64,000 bases of DNA from Paenibacillus macerans (GCF_900454495.1 NZ_UGSI01000002.1:1833001-1897000); one strand, 5' to 3'. Counted from the stretch's first letter, positions 35,487 through 46,310 are shown. The notes: generated by a model not told the origin, from the letters alone. Translations and numbers: made by a program.

Positions 35487-36014
35487 ATGGAAACGCTGTT
35501 TTGGTCCTGCTTTATCGGCGGAGCGCTGTTTGCGGTCGTCAGCGCGCTGATCGGAGACTTGATCGGCAGCTGGATAGATGGGATTTTCGACGCGGTGTCC
35601 GCCGATTTCCTCAAACCGGTCATTACGGCTTCGGCGGTAACCAGCTTTGGCGGGGCCGGGATTTTATTGCATCGCTATACCGGACTCGGGAACGCCGCCG
35701 TGATCGCGCTTGCGCTCGTCATCGCTTTGGCGCTGGCCGCCGCAGTTTACTTCGCTTACGTCAAGCCGGCGGAAAACAGCGAAAATTCCACCGGTTATTC
35801 GACCGCGGAGCTGCCCGGTAAAGTGGGCGAGGTGACCGTGCCGATTCCTTCGGAAGGTTTCGGCGAAGTGATGGTAACGCTGGTGGCCGGCAACACGATT
35901 CATATCGCCTCCAGCTTTGACCATCGGGAAATTCCCGCCGGAACGCGCGTCGTCGTTGTGGATACGAGGGACGGAACCATTCAAGTATCCGAGCTGTATG
36001 AAAACCAATCTTGA
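35487..36014 (+). CDS. yuaF: NfeD-like membrane protein, flotillin partner
   Basis: A 175-residue protein with hydrophobic segments at about residues 5-30 and 65-90 and a C-terminal OB-fold domain typical of NfeD proteins (GEVTVPIPSEGFGEVMVTL, HREIPAGTRVVVVDTRDGT). YuaF acts with FloT in membrane microdomains. AAGGAGGG precedes the ATG at 35487. floT starts 17 bases downstream, and the operon has a SigW-type promoter, so it should respond to envelope stress. Confidence 0.9.
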   Translation: METLFWSCFIGGALFAVVSALIGDLIGSWIDGIFDAVSADFLKPVITASAVTSFGGAGILLHRYTGLGNAAVIALALVIALALAAAVYFAYVKPAENSENSTGYSTAELPGKVGEVTVPIPSEGFGEVMVTLVAGNTIHIASSFDHREIPAGTRVVVVDTRDGTIQVSELYENQS

Positions 36015-36031
36015 AAAGGGAGCTGATGTGA

Positions 36032-37606
36032 TTGTTTGAAAGCATTCCTGACATTATCCTGATTCCCGCTGTTGTGATCGGGGTTATCATTGTGCTGGGC
36101 CTTGCCTTTTGGGCCAGATACAAAACCGTAAGCCCGGACGAAGCGATGATCGTAACCGGTTCTTTTCTCGGCAACCGGAACATTTCCGATGACCAGTCCG
36201 GCCGCAAAATTAAAATCGTCCGCGGCGGCGGGGCGTTTATCTGGCCGATTTTTCAGAAAGCGGAGTACTTATCGTTATTGTCCCATAAACTTGACGTAAT
36301 GACGCCTGAAGTGTATACCGAACAGGGCGTTCCGGTTTCGGCCGACGGCGTGGCGATCATCAAAGTGGGCAGCTCGATCGAGGACGTGGCTACCGCGGCC
36401 GAACAGTTCATGGGCAAGCCGATCGAATCGCTGAAAGGCGAAGCCCAGGAAGTGCTCGAAGGACATCTTCGTTCCATTTTGGGCTCCATGACCGTCGAGG
36501 AAGTGTACCGCAATCGCGATAAATTTGCCCAAGAGGTCCAAGGCGTGGCGGCGCGCGACCTCAAAAAGATGGGGCTGCAGATCGTTTCGTTCACGATCAA
36601 AGACGTCCGCGACAAGCACGGCTACTTGGAGGCGCTGGGGAAACCGCGGATCGCGGCGGTCAAACGGGACGCCGATATCGCCGAAGCGGAAGCGCTGCGG
36701 GATGCGCGGATTCAAAAGGCGCTGGCCGAAGAGTCCGGGCAAAAGGCCGAACTGCTGCGGGACACGAATATCGCCGAAGCGGAGAAGGAAAAAGAGCTGA
36801 AGATCGCTTCCTTCAAAAAAGAGCAGGATACCGCCAAGGCCGATGCCGACCAGGCTTATTTCATCCAGGAGGCCCGGGCCAAGCAGATCGCGGTTGAGGA
36901 GCAGATGAAGGTCGAACTCGTGCGCAAGGAACGGGAAATCGATCTGAAGGATAAAGAAATCAACGTACGTCAGAAACAGTATGATGCTGAAGTGAAGAAA
37001 AAAGCCGATGCCGACCGTTACGCGGTCGAACAGGCGGCGGAAGCCGAAAAGGCGCGGAAGATGCGGGAAGCCGACGCGCTGCAATACTCCATCGAAACCC
37101 AGGCGAAAGCATCGGCCGAACAGAAACGGCTGGAAGGTTTGGCGATCGCCGAAGCCGAGCGGGCCAAAGGCTCCGCGGAAGCCGAGATCATCCGCCTGCG
37201 CGGGTTGGCGGAAGCAGAGGCCAAGGAGAAGCTGGCCGAGGCGTTTTCGAAGTTCGGAGAAGCGGCGATTTTGGATATCGTTGTCAAAATGCTTCCCGAC
37301 TTGGCCGGACAAATCGCCAGTCCATTGTCCTCCATCGATAAATTGACGGTGGTCGATACGGGCAAAGGCGAAGGGGCGGCCCGCGTCAGCAATTACGTCA
37401 CGGAATTAATGGCGACGGCTCCGGATATGCTGAAAAGCGTGTCCGGCATCGAACTCGACCGCTTGATTCAGGGCTTGACGAAAGGCAAAACGGTGGCGTC
37501 CGCGCAGCCGGCGGAGGGGACGCCCGCAGCTTCGGCGCGAAGCGGCGAGGCCAGCCGGGAGGCGGTTGCGCTGGAAAGCGCGGCTTCGCGGGAAGCTAAA
37601 GAGTAA
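36032..37606 (+). CDS. floT: Flotillin
   Basis: FloT (YuaG) forms oligomers on the inner face of the membrane and organises lipid microdomains. After a short N-terminal membrane hairpin (about residues 5-28) come the SPFH/band 7 domain (about 35-230) and a long coiled region rich in Glu-Ala and Lys-Ala repeats (IAEAEALRDARIQKALAEES, AEAERAKGSAEAEII). The 524-residue length is in range. The start is TTG at 36032 with AAGGGAG upstream. The last 40 residues are Ala/Ser/Glu-rich and probably disordered. Confidence 0.94.
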   Translation: MFESIPDIILIPAVVIGVIIVLGLAFWARYKTVSPDEAMIVTGSFLGNRNISDDQSGRKIKIVRGGGAFIWPIFQKAEYLSLLSHKLDVMTPEVYTEQGVPVSADGVAIIKVGSSIEDVATAAEQFMGKPIESLKGEAQEVLEGHLRSILGSMTVEEVYRNRDKFAQEVQGVAARDLKKMGLQIVSFTIKDVRDKHGYLEALGKPRIAAVKRDADIAEAEALRDARIQKALAEESGQKAELLRDTNIAEAEKEKELKIASFKKEQDTAKADADQAYFIQEARAKQIAVEEQMKVELVRKEREIDLKDKEINVRQKQYDAEVKKKADADRYAVEQAAEAEKARKMREADALQYSIETQAKASAEQKRLEGLAIAEAERAKGSAEAEIIRLRGLAEAEAKEKLAEAFSKFGEAAILDIVVKMLPDLAGQIASPLSSIDKLTVVDTGKGEGAARVSNYVTELMATAPDMLKSVSGIELDRLIQGLTKGKTVASAQPAEGTPAASARSGEASREAVALESAASREAKE

Positions 37607-37631
37607 GAGATTGGACTTCAGTGGATCCAAA

Positions 37632-37668
37632 GAGGCCCTCCTAAGCAGTTAGGACGGCCTCTTGTTTT
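37632..37668 (+). terminator. Terminator after floT
   Basis: A GAGGCC-containing stem (37632 to about 37644, pairing with 37649-37661) is followed by TTGTTTT. Confidence 0.8.
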
Positions 37669-37720
37669 GCGGCTGAAGCGCTTTTTGCGGCGGTTGTCCT
37701 ATACATTTATCCGCAAACGG

Positions 37721-37750
37721 CTGACAAGGGCTCGGCCAATCGTTTATAAT
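37721..37750 (+). promoter_or_regulatory. SigA promoter of glcT
   Basis: CTGACA (37721-37726), an 18-base spacer and TATAAT (37745-37750). The predicted transcription start near 37757 supports the downstream GTG as the glcT start. Confidence 0.7.
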
Positions 37751-37794
37751 GGGCGTACATGTTTTCGGAGAATAGACAAGAAGAGGTGCGACCT

Positions 37795-38640
37795 GTGAAC
37801 AGTCTACGCGTGGCCAAAGTGTTGAATAACAACGTCATTATCGCCAACCATCCGGATCATGGCGAAGTCGTTGTGATCGGCAAAGGCATCGGATTTAACC
37901 GCAAATCGGGCGAGTCCATTCCTCTTGAGGCGGTAGAGAAACTGTTCATTCTTACGAATCAGCAGGAACAGGAACAATACAAACAGCTAATTCCCCAGGT
38001 GGACGAACAACTGATTGAGCTCATTGGCGAAATCATCATGTATATTTCCAGCAAAACGCAAGCGACATTGAATGAGCACATCCATATTGCGCTCACGGAC
38101 CATTTGGCGTTTGCCATCAAGCGGGCGGAGCAGGATCTCGCCTTCCACAATCCGTTTCTGTTTGAGACGAAGGAGCTGTATCCGCTGGAATTCGAGCTGG
38201 CCGAATACGCCATCGATTTGATCCGCCGGAAAATGGGCGTCGATCTCGGCCAGGATGAAACCGGATTCGTGGCGCTTCACATCAACAGTGCCATGACGAA
38301 CCGCCACATCAGCGAGGTGCGGGGGCATGCCCAACTGATCGCCGATTTGGTTGGCATAATTGAGGATGATCTGCAATTTTCCATCCTGCGGAACTCGCTT
38401 GACTACTCGCGGCTGCTGACGCACCTGCGGTTTGCCATCGAACGGGTTCGCCGCGGCGAGCGGGTGGCCGAAGTCGATAAGCTGGAAAGCTTGCTTAAGC
38501 GCGAGTATCCGACCTTGTATGCGCTCGCTTGGAAATTGACCAAAGTGATGGAGAAACGCCTGAAAATGCCGGTTTATCAGGCGGAAGTCTCCTATTTGAC
38601 AATGCACTTGCACCGCATCGTTCCGCCCGAGATCAACTAA
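37795..38640 (+). CDS. glcT: PTS-controlled antiterminator of ptsGHI
   Basis: GlcT binds the RAT hairpin in the ptsG leader and prevents termination when glucose is available; the glucose permease phosphorylates and inactivates it otherwise. The GTG at 37795 follows AAGAGGTG; the ATG at 37759 lies at the predicted transcription start and has no ribosome binding site. The 281-residue protein has the RNA-binding CAT domain (LRVAKVLNNNVIIA, VVIGKGIGFNRKSG), PRD1 (NEHIHIALTDHLAFAIKR) and PRD2 (ETGFVALHINSAMTNRH, SYLTMHLHRI). The histidines of both PRDs are present. It sits directly upstream of its target. Confidence 0.95.
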   Translation: MNSLRVAKVLNNNVIIANHPDHGEVVVIGKGIGFNRKSGESIPLEAVEKLFILTNQQEQEQYKQLIPQVDEQLIELIGEIIMYISSKTQATLNEHIHIALTDHLAFAIKRAEQDLAFHNPFLFETKELYPLEFELAEYAIDLIRRKMGVDLGQDETGFVALHINSAMTNRHISEVRGHAQLIADLVGIIEDDLQFSILRNSLDYSRLLTHLRFAIERVRRGERVAEVDKLESLLKREYPTLYALAWKLTKVMEKRLKMPVYQAEVSYLTMHLHRIVPPEIN

Positions 38641-38644
38641 CCTC

Positions 38645-38673
38645 TTGCGTATGCAAAATAGGTCTGCTATAAT
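38645..38673 (+). promoter_or_regulatory. SigA promoter of ptsG
   Basis: TTGCGT (38645-38650), a 17-base spacer and TATAAT (38668-38673) give a transcript with a leader of about 185 bases that contains the RAT and terminator. Confidence 0.8.
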
Positions 38674-38726
38674 TTCAAGTGCATTAACAACAATATCAAA
38701 TCACAATGTGTAACTGATTCGATCAG

Positions 38727-38828
38727 GCATGAGTTGATAAAAGGTTTTTGAGTGTATCGTTGGATTACGGGGTATTCTATCCCTAACGAAACGATAACCG
38801 AAAATCTTTTTTGACTCATGCTTTTTTG
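38727..38828 (+). promoter_or_regulatory. RAT antiterminator nested in the ptsG leader terminator
   Basis: The RAT hairpin is 38755-38796: outer stem TATCGTT/AACGATA with GGATTACGGGG and CCCTAACGA inside, like the Bacillus ptsG RAT. Around it, 38727-38748 pairs with 38801-38821 in a stem of about 21 pairs with one bulged T, followed by TTTTTT (38822-38827). The terminator stem thus encloses the RAT instead of overlapping one side of it. Confidence 0.85.
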
Positions 38829-38864
38829 TTGTTATGATCATTTAATATTTCAGGAGGGTGCATT

Positions 38865-40928
38865 ATGTTCAAGCGTTTCTTTGGTGTTTTGCAGCGGGTC
38901 GGGAAAGCGCTTATGCTGCCTGTCGCGCTGCTCCCTGCTGCAGGACTGCTCCTGGGGATCGGCAATATGCTGGTCAGCCCGGACTTTCTTGAACGGGTTC
39001 CAGCCTTGGACAACCAGACGATTCATGCGGTAGCGACCGTCATGATGAACGCCGGGCAGATCGTGTTCACGAATTTGGCCCTGCTCTTCGCCGTCGGCGT
39101 TGCCGTTGGTCTGGCCGGAGGCGAGGGCGTCGCCGGCCTGGCCGCGATTATCGGCTATCTCGTGATGAACGTGACGATGGGTACGGTCATCGGCGTAACG
39201 CCATCGATGATCGGAACCAACGCGGCCTACGCCAATGTGCTGGGGATTCCGACGCTGGCCACCGGCGTGTTTGGCGGGATTATCGTCGGGATATTGGCCG
39301 CCGCCATGTATAACCGCTTCTTTAAAATCGAACTGCCGTCTTATCTCGGATTTTTTGCCGGAAAACGGTTTGTTCCGATCATGACGGCGGCCACCTCGGT
39401 GCTGCTCGGTTTGCTGATGGTCGTCATCTGGCCGCCGATTCAATCGGGGCTGAACGCCGCTTCCCACTTCATGCTGGATCAGAACCGGACGTTGTCCGCG
39501 TTTGTGTTCGGGATTATCGAACGCGCATTGATTCCGTTCGGTCTGCACCACATTTTCTATTCCCCGTTCTGGTTCGAATTCGGGGAATACACCAATGCGG
39601 CGGGCCAACTGGTGCGCGGTGACCAGAACATCTTTATGGCTCAGCTTCGCGACGGCGTGCCGTTTACGGCCGGAACGTTCATGACCGGCAAATTCCCGTT
39701 CATGATGTTCGGCTTGCCGGCGGCGGCGCTCGCCATTTATCACGAGGCCAGACCCGAGCACAAGAAATATGTGGCGGGGATTATGGGCTCAGCGGCGTTG
39801 ACCTCGTTTCTGACGGGGATTACCGAACCGCTCGAATTCTCGTTCCTGTTCGTGGCTCCGGTTCTGTTCGCCGTGCACTGTGTGTTTGCCGGTTTGTCGT
39901 TTATGACGATGCATCTTTTGGGCGTAAAAATCGGGATGACGTTCTCCGGCGGTTTGATCGACTACCTGATTTTCGGGGTTATTCCAAACCGCACGCCTTG
40001 GTGGTACGTCATCATCGTCGGCTTGATTTTGGCCGTGATCTATTACTTCGGGTTCCGGTTCGTCATCCGCAAGTTCAACCTCAGGACGCCGGGACGGGAA
40101 GAGCCGGCTGAAGATAATGAAGATGCGGAAACCAGCCGAGGAAAAGTCACGCAGGATGAGCTGCCGCACAACATTTTGTCCGCGCTGGGCGGACAGGAAA
40201 ACATCGTCCACCTGGACGCTTGCATCACGCGGCTGCGGGTTGAAGTTAAGGATAAAGCCAACGTAAGCAAGGACCGGCTGAAAAATCTGGGGGCTTCCGG
40301 CGTCCTGGAGGTCGGCAACAATATCCAGGCGATCTTCGGCACGCGCTCCGATACGATCAAGACGCAAATTGCCGATATTATGAACGGCAAGGCGCCGAGA
40401 GCCGCCGAGAAGACGGAGGCGGACAAACCTGCCGAAGTGGAGCGGCAGGCGGCCCAGGACGGCGACGCCATCATCAACGAGGATATCGTGATGCCGGTCA
40501 ACGGCGAACTGATGGATATTTCCAATGTGCCGGACCCGGTGTTCGCGGAAAAAATGACGGGCGACGGCTTTGCGGTTCTGCCGCATGACGGGGTCATCGC
40601 TTCTCCGGTCTACGGCAAGGTGTTTAATGTGTTCCCTAGCAAGCATGCCGTCGGCATCATGTCGGACGGCGGCAAGGAAGTGCTGGTGCACATCGGGGTG
40701 AACACCGTGAAGCTGAAAGGGCAAGGCTTCAAGGTGCTCGTGAACGAAGGCGACCTGGTTTCGGCCGGACAGCCGATTATGGAGGTCGACCTGGATTACG
40801 TGAAGGAGCACGCGCCTTCGATCATTTCGCCGATTGTGTTCTCCAACCTGCCGGAAGGGGCGGCGGTCAAGCTGAACAAAACCGGCAAGCTGGCGAAAGG
40901 CGAGCCCGATATCGTTACAATCAAATAA
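38865..40928 (+). CDS. ptsG: PTS glucose-specific EIICBA permease
   Basis: PtsG imports and phosphorylates glucose. The 687-residue protein has the EIIC membrane domain (about 1-405, with GKALMLPVALLPAAGLLLGI and the conserved GITEPLEFSFLFVAP), the EIIB domain with phospho-Cys453 (HLDACITRLRVEV), and the EIIA domain with His609 (VLVHIGVNTVKLKG) and His594. The GlcT gene and RAT upstream and ptsHI downstream identify it as the glucose permease rather than a GlcNAc one. AGGAGGGTG precedes the ATG. Confidence 0.95.
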   Translation: MFKRFFGVLQRVGKALMLPVALLPAAGLLLGIGNMLVSPDFLERVPALDNQTIHAVATVMMNAGQIVFTNLALLFAVGVAVGLAGGEGVAGLAAIIGYLVMNVTMGTVIGVTPSMIGTNAAYANVLGIPTLATGVFGGIIVGILAAAMYNRFFKIELPSYLGFFAGKRFVPIMTAATSVLLGLLMVVIWPPIQSGLNAASHFMLDQNRTLSAFVFGIIERALIPFGLHHIFYSPFWFEFGEYTNAAGQLVRGDQNIFMAQLRDGVPFTAGTFMTGKFPFMMFGLPAAALAIYHEARPEHKKYVAGIMGSAALTSFLTGITEPLEFSFLFVAPVLFAVHCVFAGLSFMTMHLLGVKIGMTFSGGLIDYLIFGVIPNRTPWWYVIIVGLILAVIYYFGFRFVIRKFNLRTPGREEPAEDNEDAETSRGKVTQDELPHNILSALGGQENIVHLDACITRLRVEVKDKANVSKDRLKNLGASGVLEVGNNIQAIFGTRSDTIKTQIADIMNGKAPRAAEKTEADKPAEVERQAAQDGDAIINEDIVMPVNGELMDISNVPDPVFAEKMTGDGFAVLPHDGVIASPVYGKVFNVFPSKHAVGIMSDGGKEVLVHIGVNTVKLKGQGFKVLVNEGDLVSAGQPIMEVDLDYVKEHAPSIISPIVFSNLPEGAAVKLNKTGKLAKGEPDIVTIK

Positions 40929-40931
40929 AAG

Positions 40932-40964
40932 CTGCCGGCGCCCTAGCGTCACGGGCGCCGGCAG
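40932..40964 (+). terminator. Hairpin between ptsG and ptsH
   Basis: A perfect 12-bp stem (40932-40943 with 40953-40964). It lacks a T-run, so it may attenuate readthrough or stabilise the ptsG message rather than end it fully. A second small hairpin (about 40985-41008, CGTTCCCTT with AAGGGAGCG) precedes ptsH. Confidence 0.6.
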
Positions 40965-41057
40965 AAAATTTGGAATTGTAATCGCGTTCCCTTAAAATAA
41001 AAGGGAGCGTTGATATATATTTATACTACATTCACGAGAAAGCGAGAGGATTTTATT

Positions 41058-41325
41058 ATGGAAAGAACCTTTAGAATTACGGATGAAGACGGTATCCACG
41101 CACGCCCTGCTACGGCATTGGTAAATACGGCCAACAAGTTTAAAGGAGCTGAATCCTTTGCCGAAGCGAAGGGCAAAAAAGTGACCCTGAAATCGATTCT
41201 CGGGGTGTTGTCCCTGGGACTGGAGCAAGGGGACACCATTACGTTGTCCGTTGAAGGAGAACAAGCTGCAGAAGCTCTTCAAGCGCTCACCGACGTCATG
41301 GTTAACGAGGGGTTAGGGGAAGTAA

Positions 41326-41333
<8 letters not shown>
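41058..41333 (+). CDS. ptsH: Phosphocarrier protein HPr
   Basis: HPr relays phosphate from EI to all PTS permeases and, when phosphorylated on serine, is the CcpA co-repressor. The 91-residue protein has the active-site histidine (residue 14) in EDGIHARPAT and the regulatory Ser46 in LKSILGVLSLG. The ATG at 41058 has AGAGGA upstream; the frame extends further without a ribosome binding site. The last 8 bases overlap ptsI. Confidence 0.97.
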
Positions 41334-43038
<1,705 letters not shown>

Positions 43039-43126
43039 GACGAAGTAGGCGAAATTGCCGAATTAGCCGTATTAGGAAGTTCTATCTATTCTTTTCCAAA
43101 CTAGTTTTGCGGGTTTCTCTGTTAAG

Positions 43127-43154
43127 CCGGCGCCTTCCGAGGCGCCGGTTTTTT
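43127..43154 (+). terminator. Terminator after ptsI
   Basis: CCGGCGCC and GGCGCCGG form a perfect 8-bp stem with a 6-base loop, followed by six T. Confidence 0.9.
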
Positions 43155-43182
43155 CTAGGTGAATTTAAGTATTGGCATTGCC

Positions 43183-43242
43183 ATTGGATATATCCAATAG
43201 AATTGGAAATTTACTAGTAAATGCAGCAGCTTGATTGGATTT
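43183..43242 (+). repeat. ATTGGATATATCCAAT repeat, copy 2
   Basis: It begins with the perfect palindrome ATTGGATATATCCAAT (43183-43198), continues AGAATTGGAAATTTACTAG and ends CTTGATTGGAT. It matches copies at 17409 and 62398 (inverted). At 43291-43315 three 8-bp GGTGTCTT units follow. Nothing else is recognisable up to the transposase gene. Confidence 0.75.
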
Positions 43243-43508
43243 GACGGGGACCCGAACTGAGGACTGAGGCGGCTGTCTATATGTAGCATTCGTGTCTGGT
43301 GTCTTGGTGTCTTGGTGTCCCTGCATGCTGCTTTGCACGATTATCCCTTTCATTCAGTGGATAGGTGTTAGGGGCTAGGATAAGGATTAATAAGGAAAAA
43401 ATGAGGCGGTTCAGGTGAGATTTACGGCTTGATAAGGGAACGTGCGTTTGGTATAATGAAATAAATGGAACTTGTGTTCGTACATTCTTGATTCGGGGGC
43501 GAGCGGAT

Positions 43509-44423
43509 ATGGAAGTCAATACGGGAACGGAACTTCAGCCATTCAGCAGCCGTTTTAACAGCGAGCAGGACTGCATGGAAGCGCTAATCGCGATGAAGTG
43601 GCCAAACGGCTTTGTCTGCCCGCGCTGCGCTCACACCCGGTGCAGCCGTCTGACTTCCCGGCATATCCCCTTGTTCGAGTGCGGAAAGTGCAAGCATCAA
43701 ACATCGCCTTTGGTCGGCACGATTTTTGAAGGAACGCATCTCCCCCTGGTGAAGTGGTTTCACGCTCTGGAGTTGTTCCTGCTCCCTGACGGCATCTCGG
43801 CGCTGCGGCTGCGCCAGGTGATCCGGGTCACCTACAAAACCGCCTGGTTAGTGCTTCACAAAATACGTCATGCCGTGGGGGAGTTCGATGCCCGGGAGCT
43901 GCTCTCCGGAGACGTGAAGGTGAACAGCGATCAGTACGGACGTAATCCGTCCCGGTGTCAGCTTTCGCATCCGTACGCCTCGGCGGTCGTGGCCGGCTGC
44001 ACGGTCAAGGATTCGGGCGAGCCGGAGCAGGTCAAAATCCGCCTGGTGCCAAATAAGCGGGGAGGCGAAAAGAGGGCAAACCGTCAAGATCTAACCGCGT
44101 TTATTAGCGGGCATGTGGATGTCCGTACATCGGAGGTGCAGTTGTTCCCTCAGGCCTTTCGGCTGTATGCTCCCTTGCGCAAAGTGGTGAGAGAGGCGTG
44201 GGAATCGCTGAAGAGTACGTATGGAGCCCTGGGACTGAAGCATCTGCAGGCGTACCTGAACGAGTACACCGGACGCCGCCGGCTGCGCCTGTCCGGAGGA
44301 CGGCCCGGAGCGGAAGAAACGATGCGGCAGAAGTTGCTGCGCATGTGTGTGGCGATTCCGGCGATCCCTTACCGTAAGCTGGTCGCGCGCCAACCGAATC
44401 AGCCCCTTGGGGCAGCAGCCTGA
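43509..44423 (+). CDS. IS1595/ISXO2-like transposase, probably inactive or domesticated
   Basis: The N-terminus has the zinc ribbon of IS1595-family transposases (CPRCAHTRC and CGKC around residues 38-70) and the following FEGTHLPLVKWFHALELFLL block. In the DDE domain the usual VDExYxGG segment is replaced by LSGDVKVNSDQYGRN, so the first catalytic Asp appears to be Asn. The C-terminal KHLQAYLNEYTGRRRLR keeps the family end. The frame is intact over 305 residues. I found no terminal inverted repeats or target duplications. Either it is a dead copy that has not yet gained stops or a retained DNA-binding protein. Confidence 0.7.
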   Translation: MEVNTGTELQPFSSRFNSEQDCMEALIAMKWPNGFVCPRCAHTRCSRLTSRHIPLFECGKCKHQTSPLVGTIFEGTHLPLVKWFHALELFLLPDGISALRLRQVIRVTYKTAWLVLHKIRHAVGEFDARELLSGDVKVNSDQYGRNPSRCQLSHPYASAVVAGCTVKDSGEPEQVKIRLVPNKRGGEKRANRQDLTAFISGHVDVRTSEVQLFPQAFRLYAPLRKVVREAWESLKSTYGALGLKHLQAYLNEYTGRRRLRLSGGRPGAEETMRQKLLRMCVAIPAIPYRKLVARQPNQPLGAAA

Positions 44424-44765
44424 TCGAAGTGCTTGAACGGTGCCGGCATTGATGCAGACGGATTCAGGTTGCAGCAATAACCTGTCTAATGATCTCGAAC
44501 ATGACTGCTTCTTACAAATATATTTTCTTCTCCTGGATTTATCTTTTTCTTTGCTTCCCTGATCAAACGGGATAATCGTGCAAAGCGCCCGGACAGCAGA
44601 TATTGATCTGCCGACCAACCCACAACCCATCGGCCTCCCCCCTCCCCTGCCCTGTACGCTTTTAACGCCCTCAAACAAATTAAGGTTTATTTTTGGACGA
44701 ATTTGGGATAAAGTGAGGTAAAACTTACTTTTAAGAACCTCTTAAAGGGATGTCAGGAGCAAACT
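44424..44765. other. Intergenic stretch with no recognised element
   Basis: I see no gene, terminator or strong promoter in this 340-base region. A CTTTTAAGAACCTCTTAAAG palindrome-like stretch (about 44729-44749) lies just before ppx and could be regulatory. Confidence 0.4.
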
Positions 44766-46310
44766 ATGAAAAACAGCCATATGACGATCGGAATCATTGA
44801 CATCGGATCCAACTCTATCCGTCTGGCTATTTATGAAGCAACGCCGCAAGGGGAGTACCGGTTGATTCAGGAAATTAAAGAGTCCGCCCGGCTCAGCGAA
44901 AAGATGAATTCGGGCGGCGCCATGGAGCGGAAGGACGTTCTTTCGATCGTGCCGATTCTGGAGCAGTTCAGGGAAATTTGCGACGTGTACGGCTGCCGGC
45001 AAATCCGTGTCGCCGCGACGGCGGCGATCCGGAATGCGGCCAATGCGGGGGAAATTGCCGAACTGCTCACGCGGCATACCGGACTTAAGATCGAAATCCT
45101 TACCGGGGAGCAGGAAGCCTATTTCGGCTTTCTCGGCGTCGCCGGCGCCATGGCGGAGGAGGACGGCTTCATCATCGACATCGGGGGAGGGAGCACGGAA
45201 ATCACGTTGTTTCGGGCCCGTAAACTGCTGCACAGCATCTCGCTCCCTTTAGGTGCGGTGAATGCCCAGGTCAAGTTCGGGAACGGAAAAGAACCGTGGA
45301 CGGCCGAAAATGCGGCCAATCTGGCGGCCGAGATCGAGCGGGTGCTGTCGGGCCATCCATGGATGGCCGCCCATCCGGGGCTGCCGTTAATCGGTCTCGG
45401 CGGCACGATCCGCACGCTTGGCAAACTCGACCAGCGCCGGCGGAAATATCCGTTGCGGCTCGCCCACTATTACAGGCTGGCTCCGGAAAGCATCCGCCAT
45501 TATGCCGAAACGCTGCCGTTCATGCCGCTCGAAAAACGCAAACGCCTCGACGGTTTGTCCAAAGCGCGGGCCGACATTATCGCTCCGGGGCTGATTATTC
45601 TGCAGACCGTGTTTGCGCGCATCGGAGCGGACTGCTGCCTGATCAGCGGAGCGGGGCTGCGGGAAGGGCTGCTGCAGGATGCGCTGGGGCTGCAGGTTCC
45701 CGCCGCCTCCGAAGTGTTAGCGCTGCAGTCCCGCGGCTTGCTTGCATTTCATAACCAGTCCCCGCGTGCTCATTTTCAGCAGGTCAGCCTGTACGCGGTC
45801 CGGCTGCATGATCTTTTGCTGGGAGCCCCCGCAACCGGCGGGGCGAAAACCCGGCAGATCGCGGCCGCGGCAGCCATGCTGTACAAAATCGGCGGCGCCG
45901 TGCGCTACCACCAGTACGACAAGCATACGTTATATTGGCTGACGCAAGCCCCGCTTGGCGCTTTAACCCACCGTGAGGCCGTTATATGCGGGTATGCGGC
46001 GGATTATCCGGCCAATCACGGAAAAAAAATGAATTTGGAAAATTACCGGGAGCTGCTTGCGGAGGGAGACGAAATCCTGATCCAGAAGCTTGGCGCCATC
46101 GTGGAAGCGGCCGTCGCGCTGGATGCCAGCGAAACGCAAAACGTCGAGCTGCTCAAGGCCGGGGCGACCTCCGGCGCGCTGCTGCTGACGCTAAAATGCC
46201 GCAGTCAAGCTTACCTGGAGATCAGGCAGCTTGAAACTGCGGCAAAAAGCTTCAAAAAAGCGTGGGAGCTCAGATTGGAGTGGGAGGTTCGCTCTTCTTC
46301 CACACGCTGA
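44766..46310 (+). CDS. ppx: Exopolyphosphatase, Ppx/GppA family
   Basis: Ppx releases phosphate from the ends of polyphosphate; GppA-type relatives also hydrolyse pppGpp. The 514-residue protein has the ASKHA motifs GIIDIGSNSIRLAIYE and FIIDIGGGSTEITLF, the LPLGAVNAQ region, and a C-terminal HD-like helical domain. CAGGAG precedes the ATG. It converges on ppk, with which it shares 41 bases at the 3' ends on opposite strands. The neighbour ppk supports a polyphosphate role. Confidence 0.92.
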   Translation: MKNSHMTIGIIDIGSNSIRLAIYEATPQGEYRLIQEIKESARLSEKMNSGGAMERKDVLSIVPILEQFREICDVYGCRQIRVAATAAIRNAANAGEIAELLTRHTGLKIEILTGEQEAYFGFLGVAGAMAEEDGFIIDIGGGSTEITLFRARKLLHSISLPLGAVNAQVKFGNGKEPWTAENAANLAAEIERVLSGHPWMAAHPGLPLIGLGGTIRTLGKLDQRRRKYPLRLAHYYRLAPESIRHYAETLPFMPLEKRKRLDGLSKARADIIAPGLIILQTVFARIGADCCLISGAGLREGLLQDALGLQVPAASEVLALQSRGLLAFHNQSPRAHFQQVSLYAVRLHDLLLGAPATGGAKTRQIAAAAAMLYKIGGAVRYHQYDKHTLYWLTQAPLGALTHREAVICGYAADYPANHGKKMNLENYRELLAEGDEILIQKLGAIVEAAVALDASETQNVELLKAGATSGALLLTLKCRSQAYLEIRQLETAAKSFKKAWELRLEWEVRSSSTR

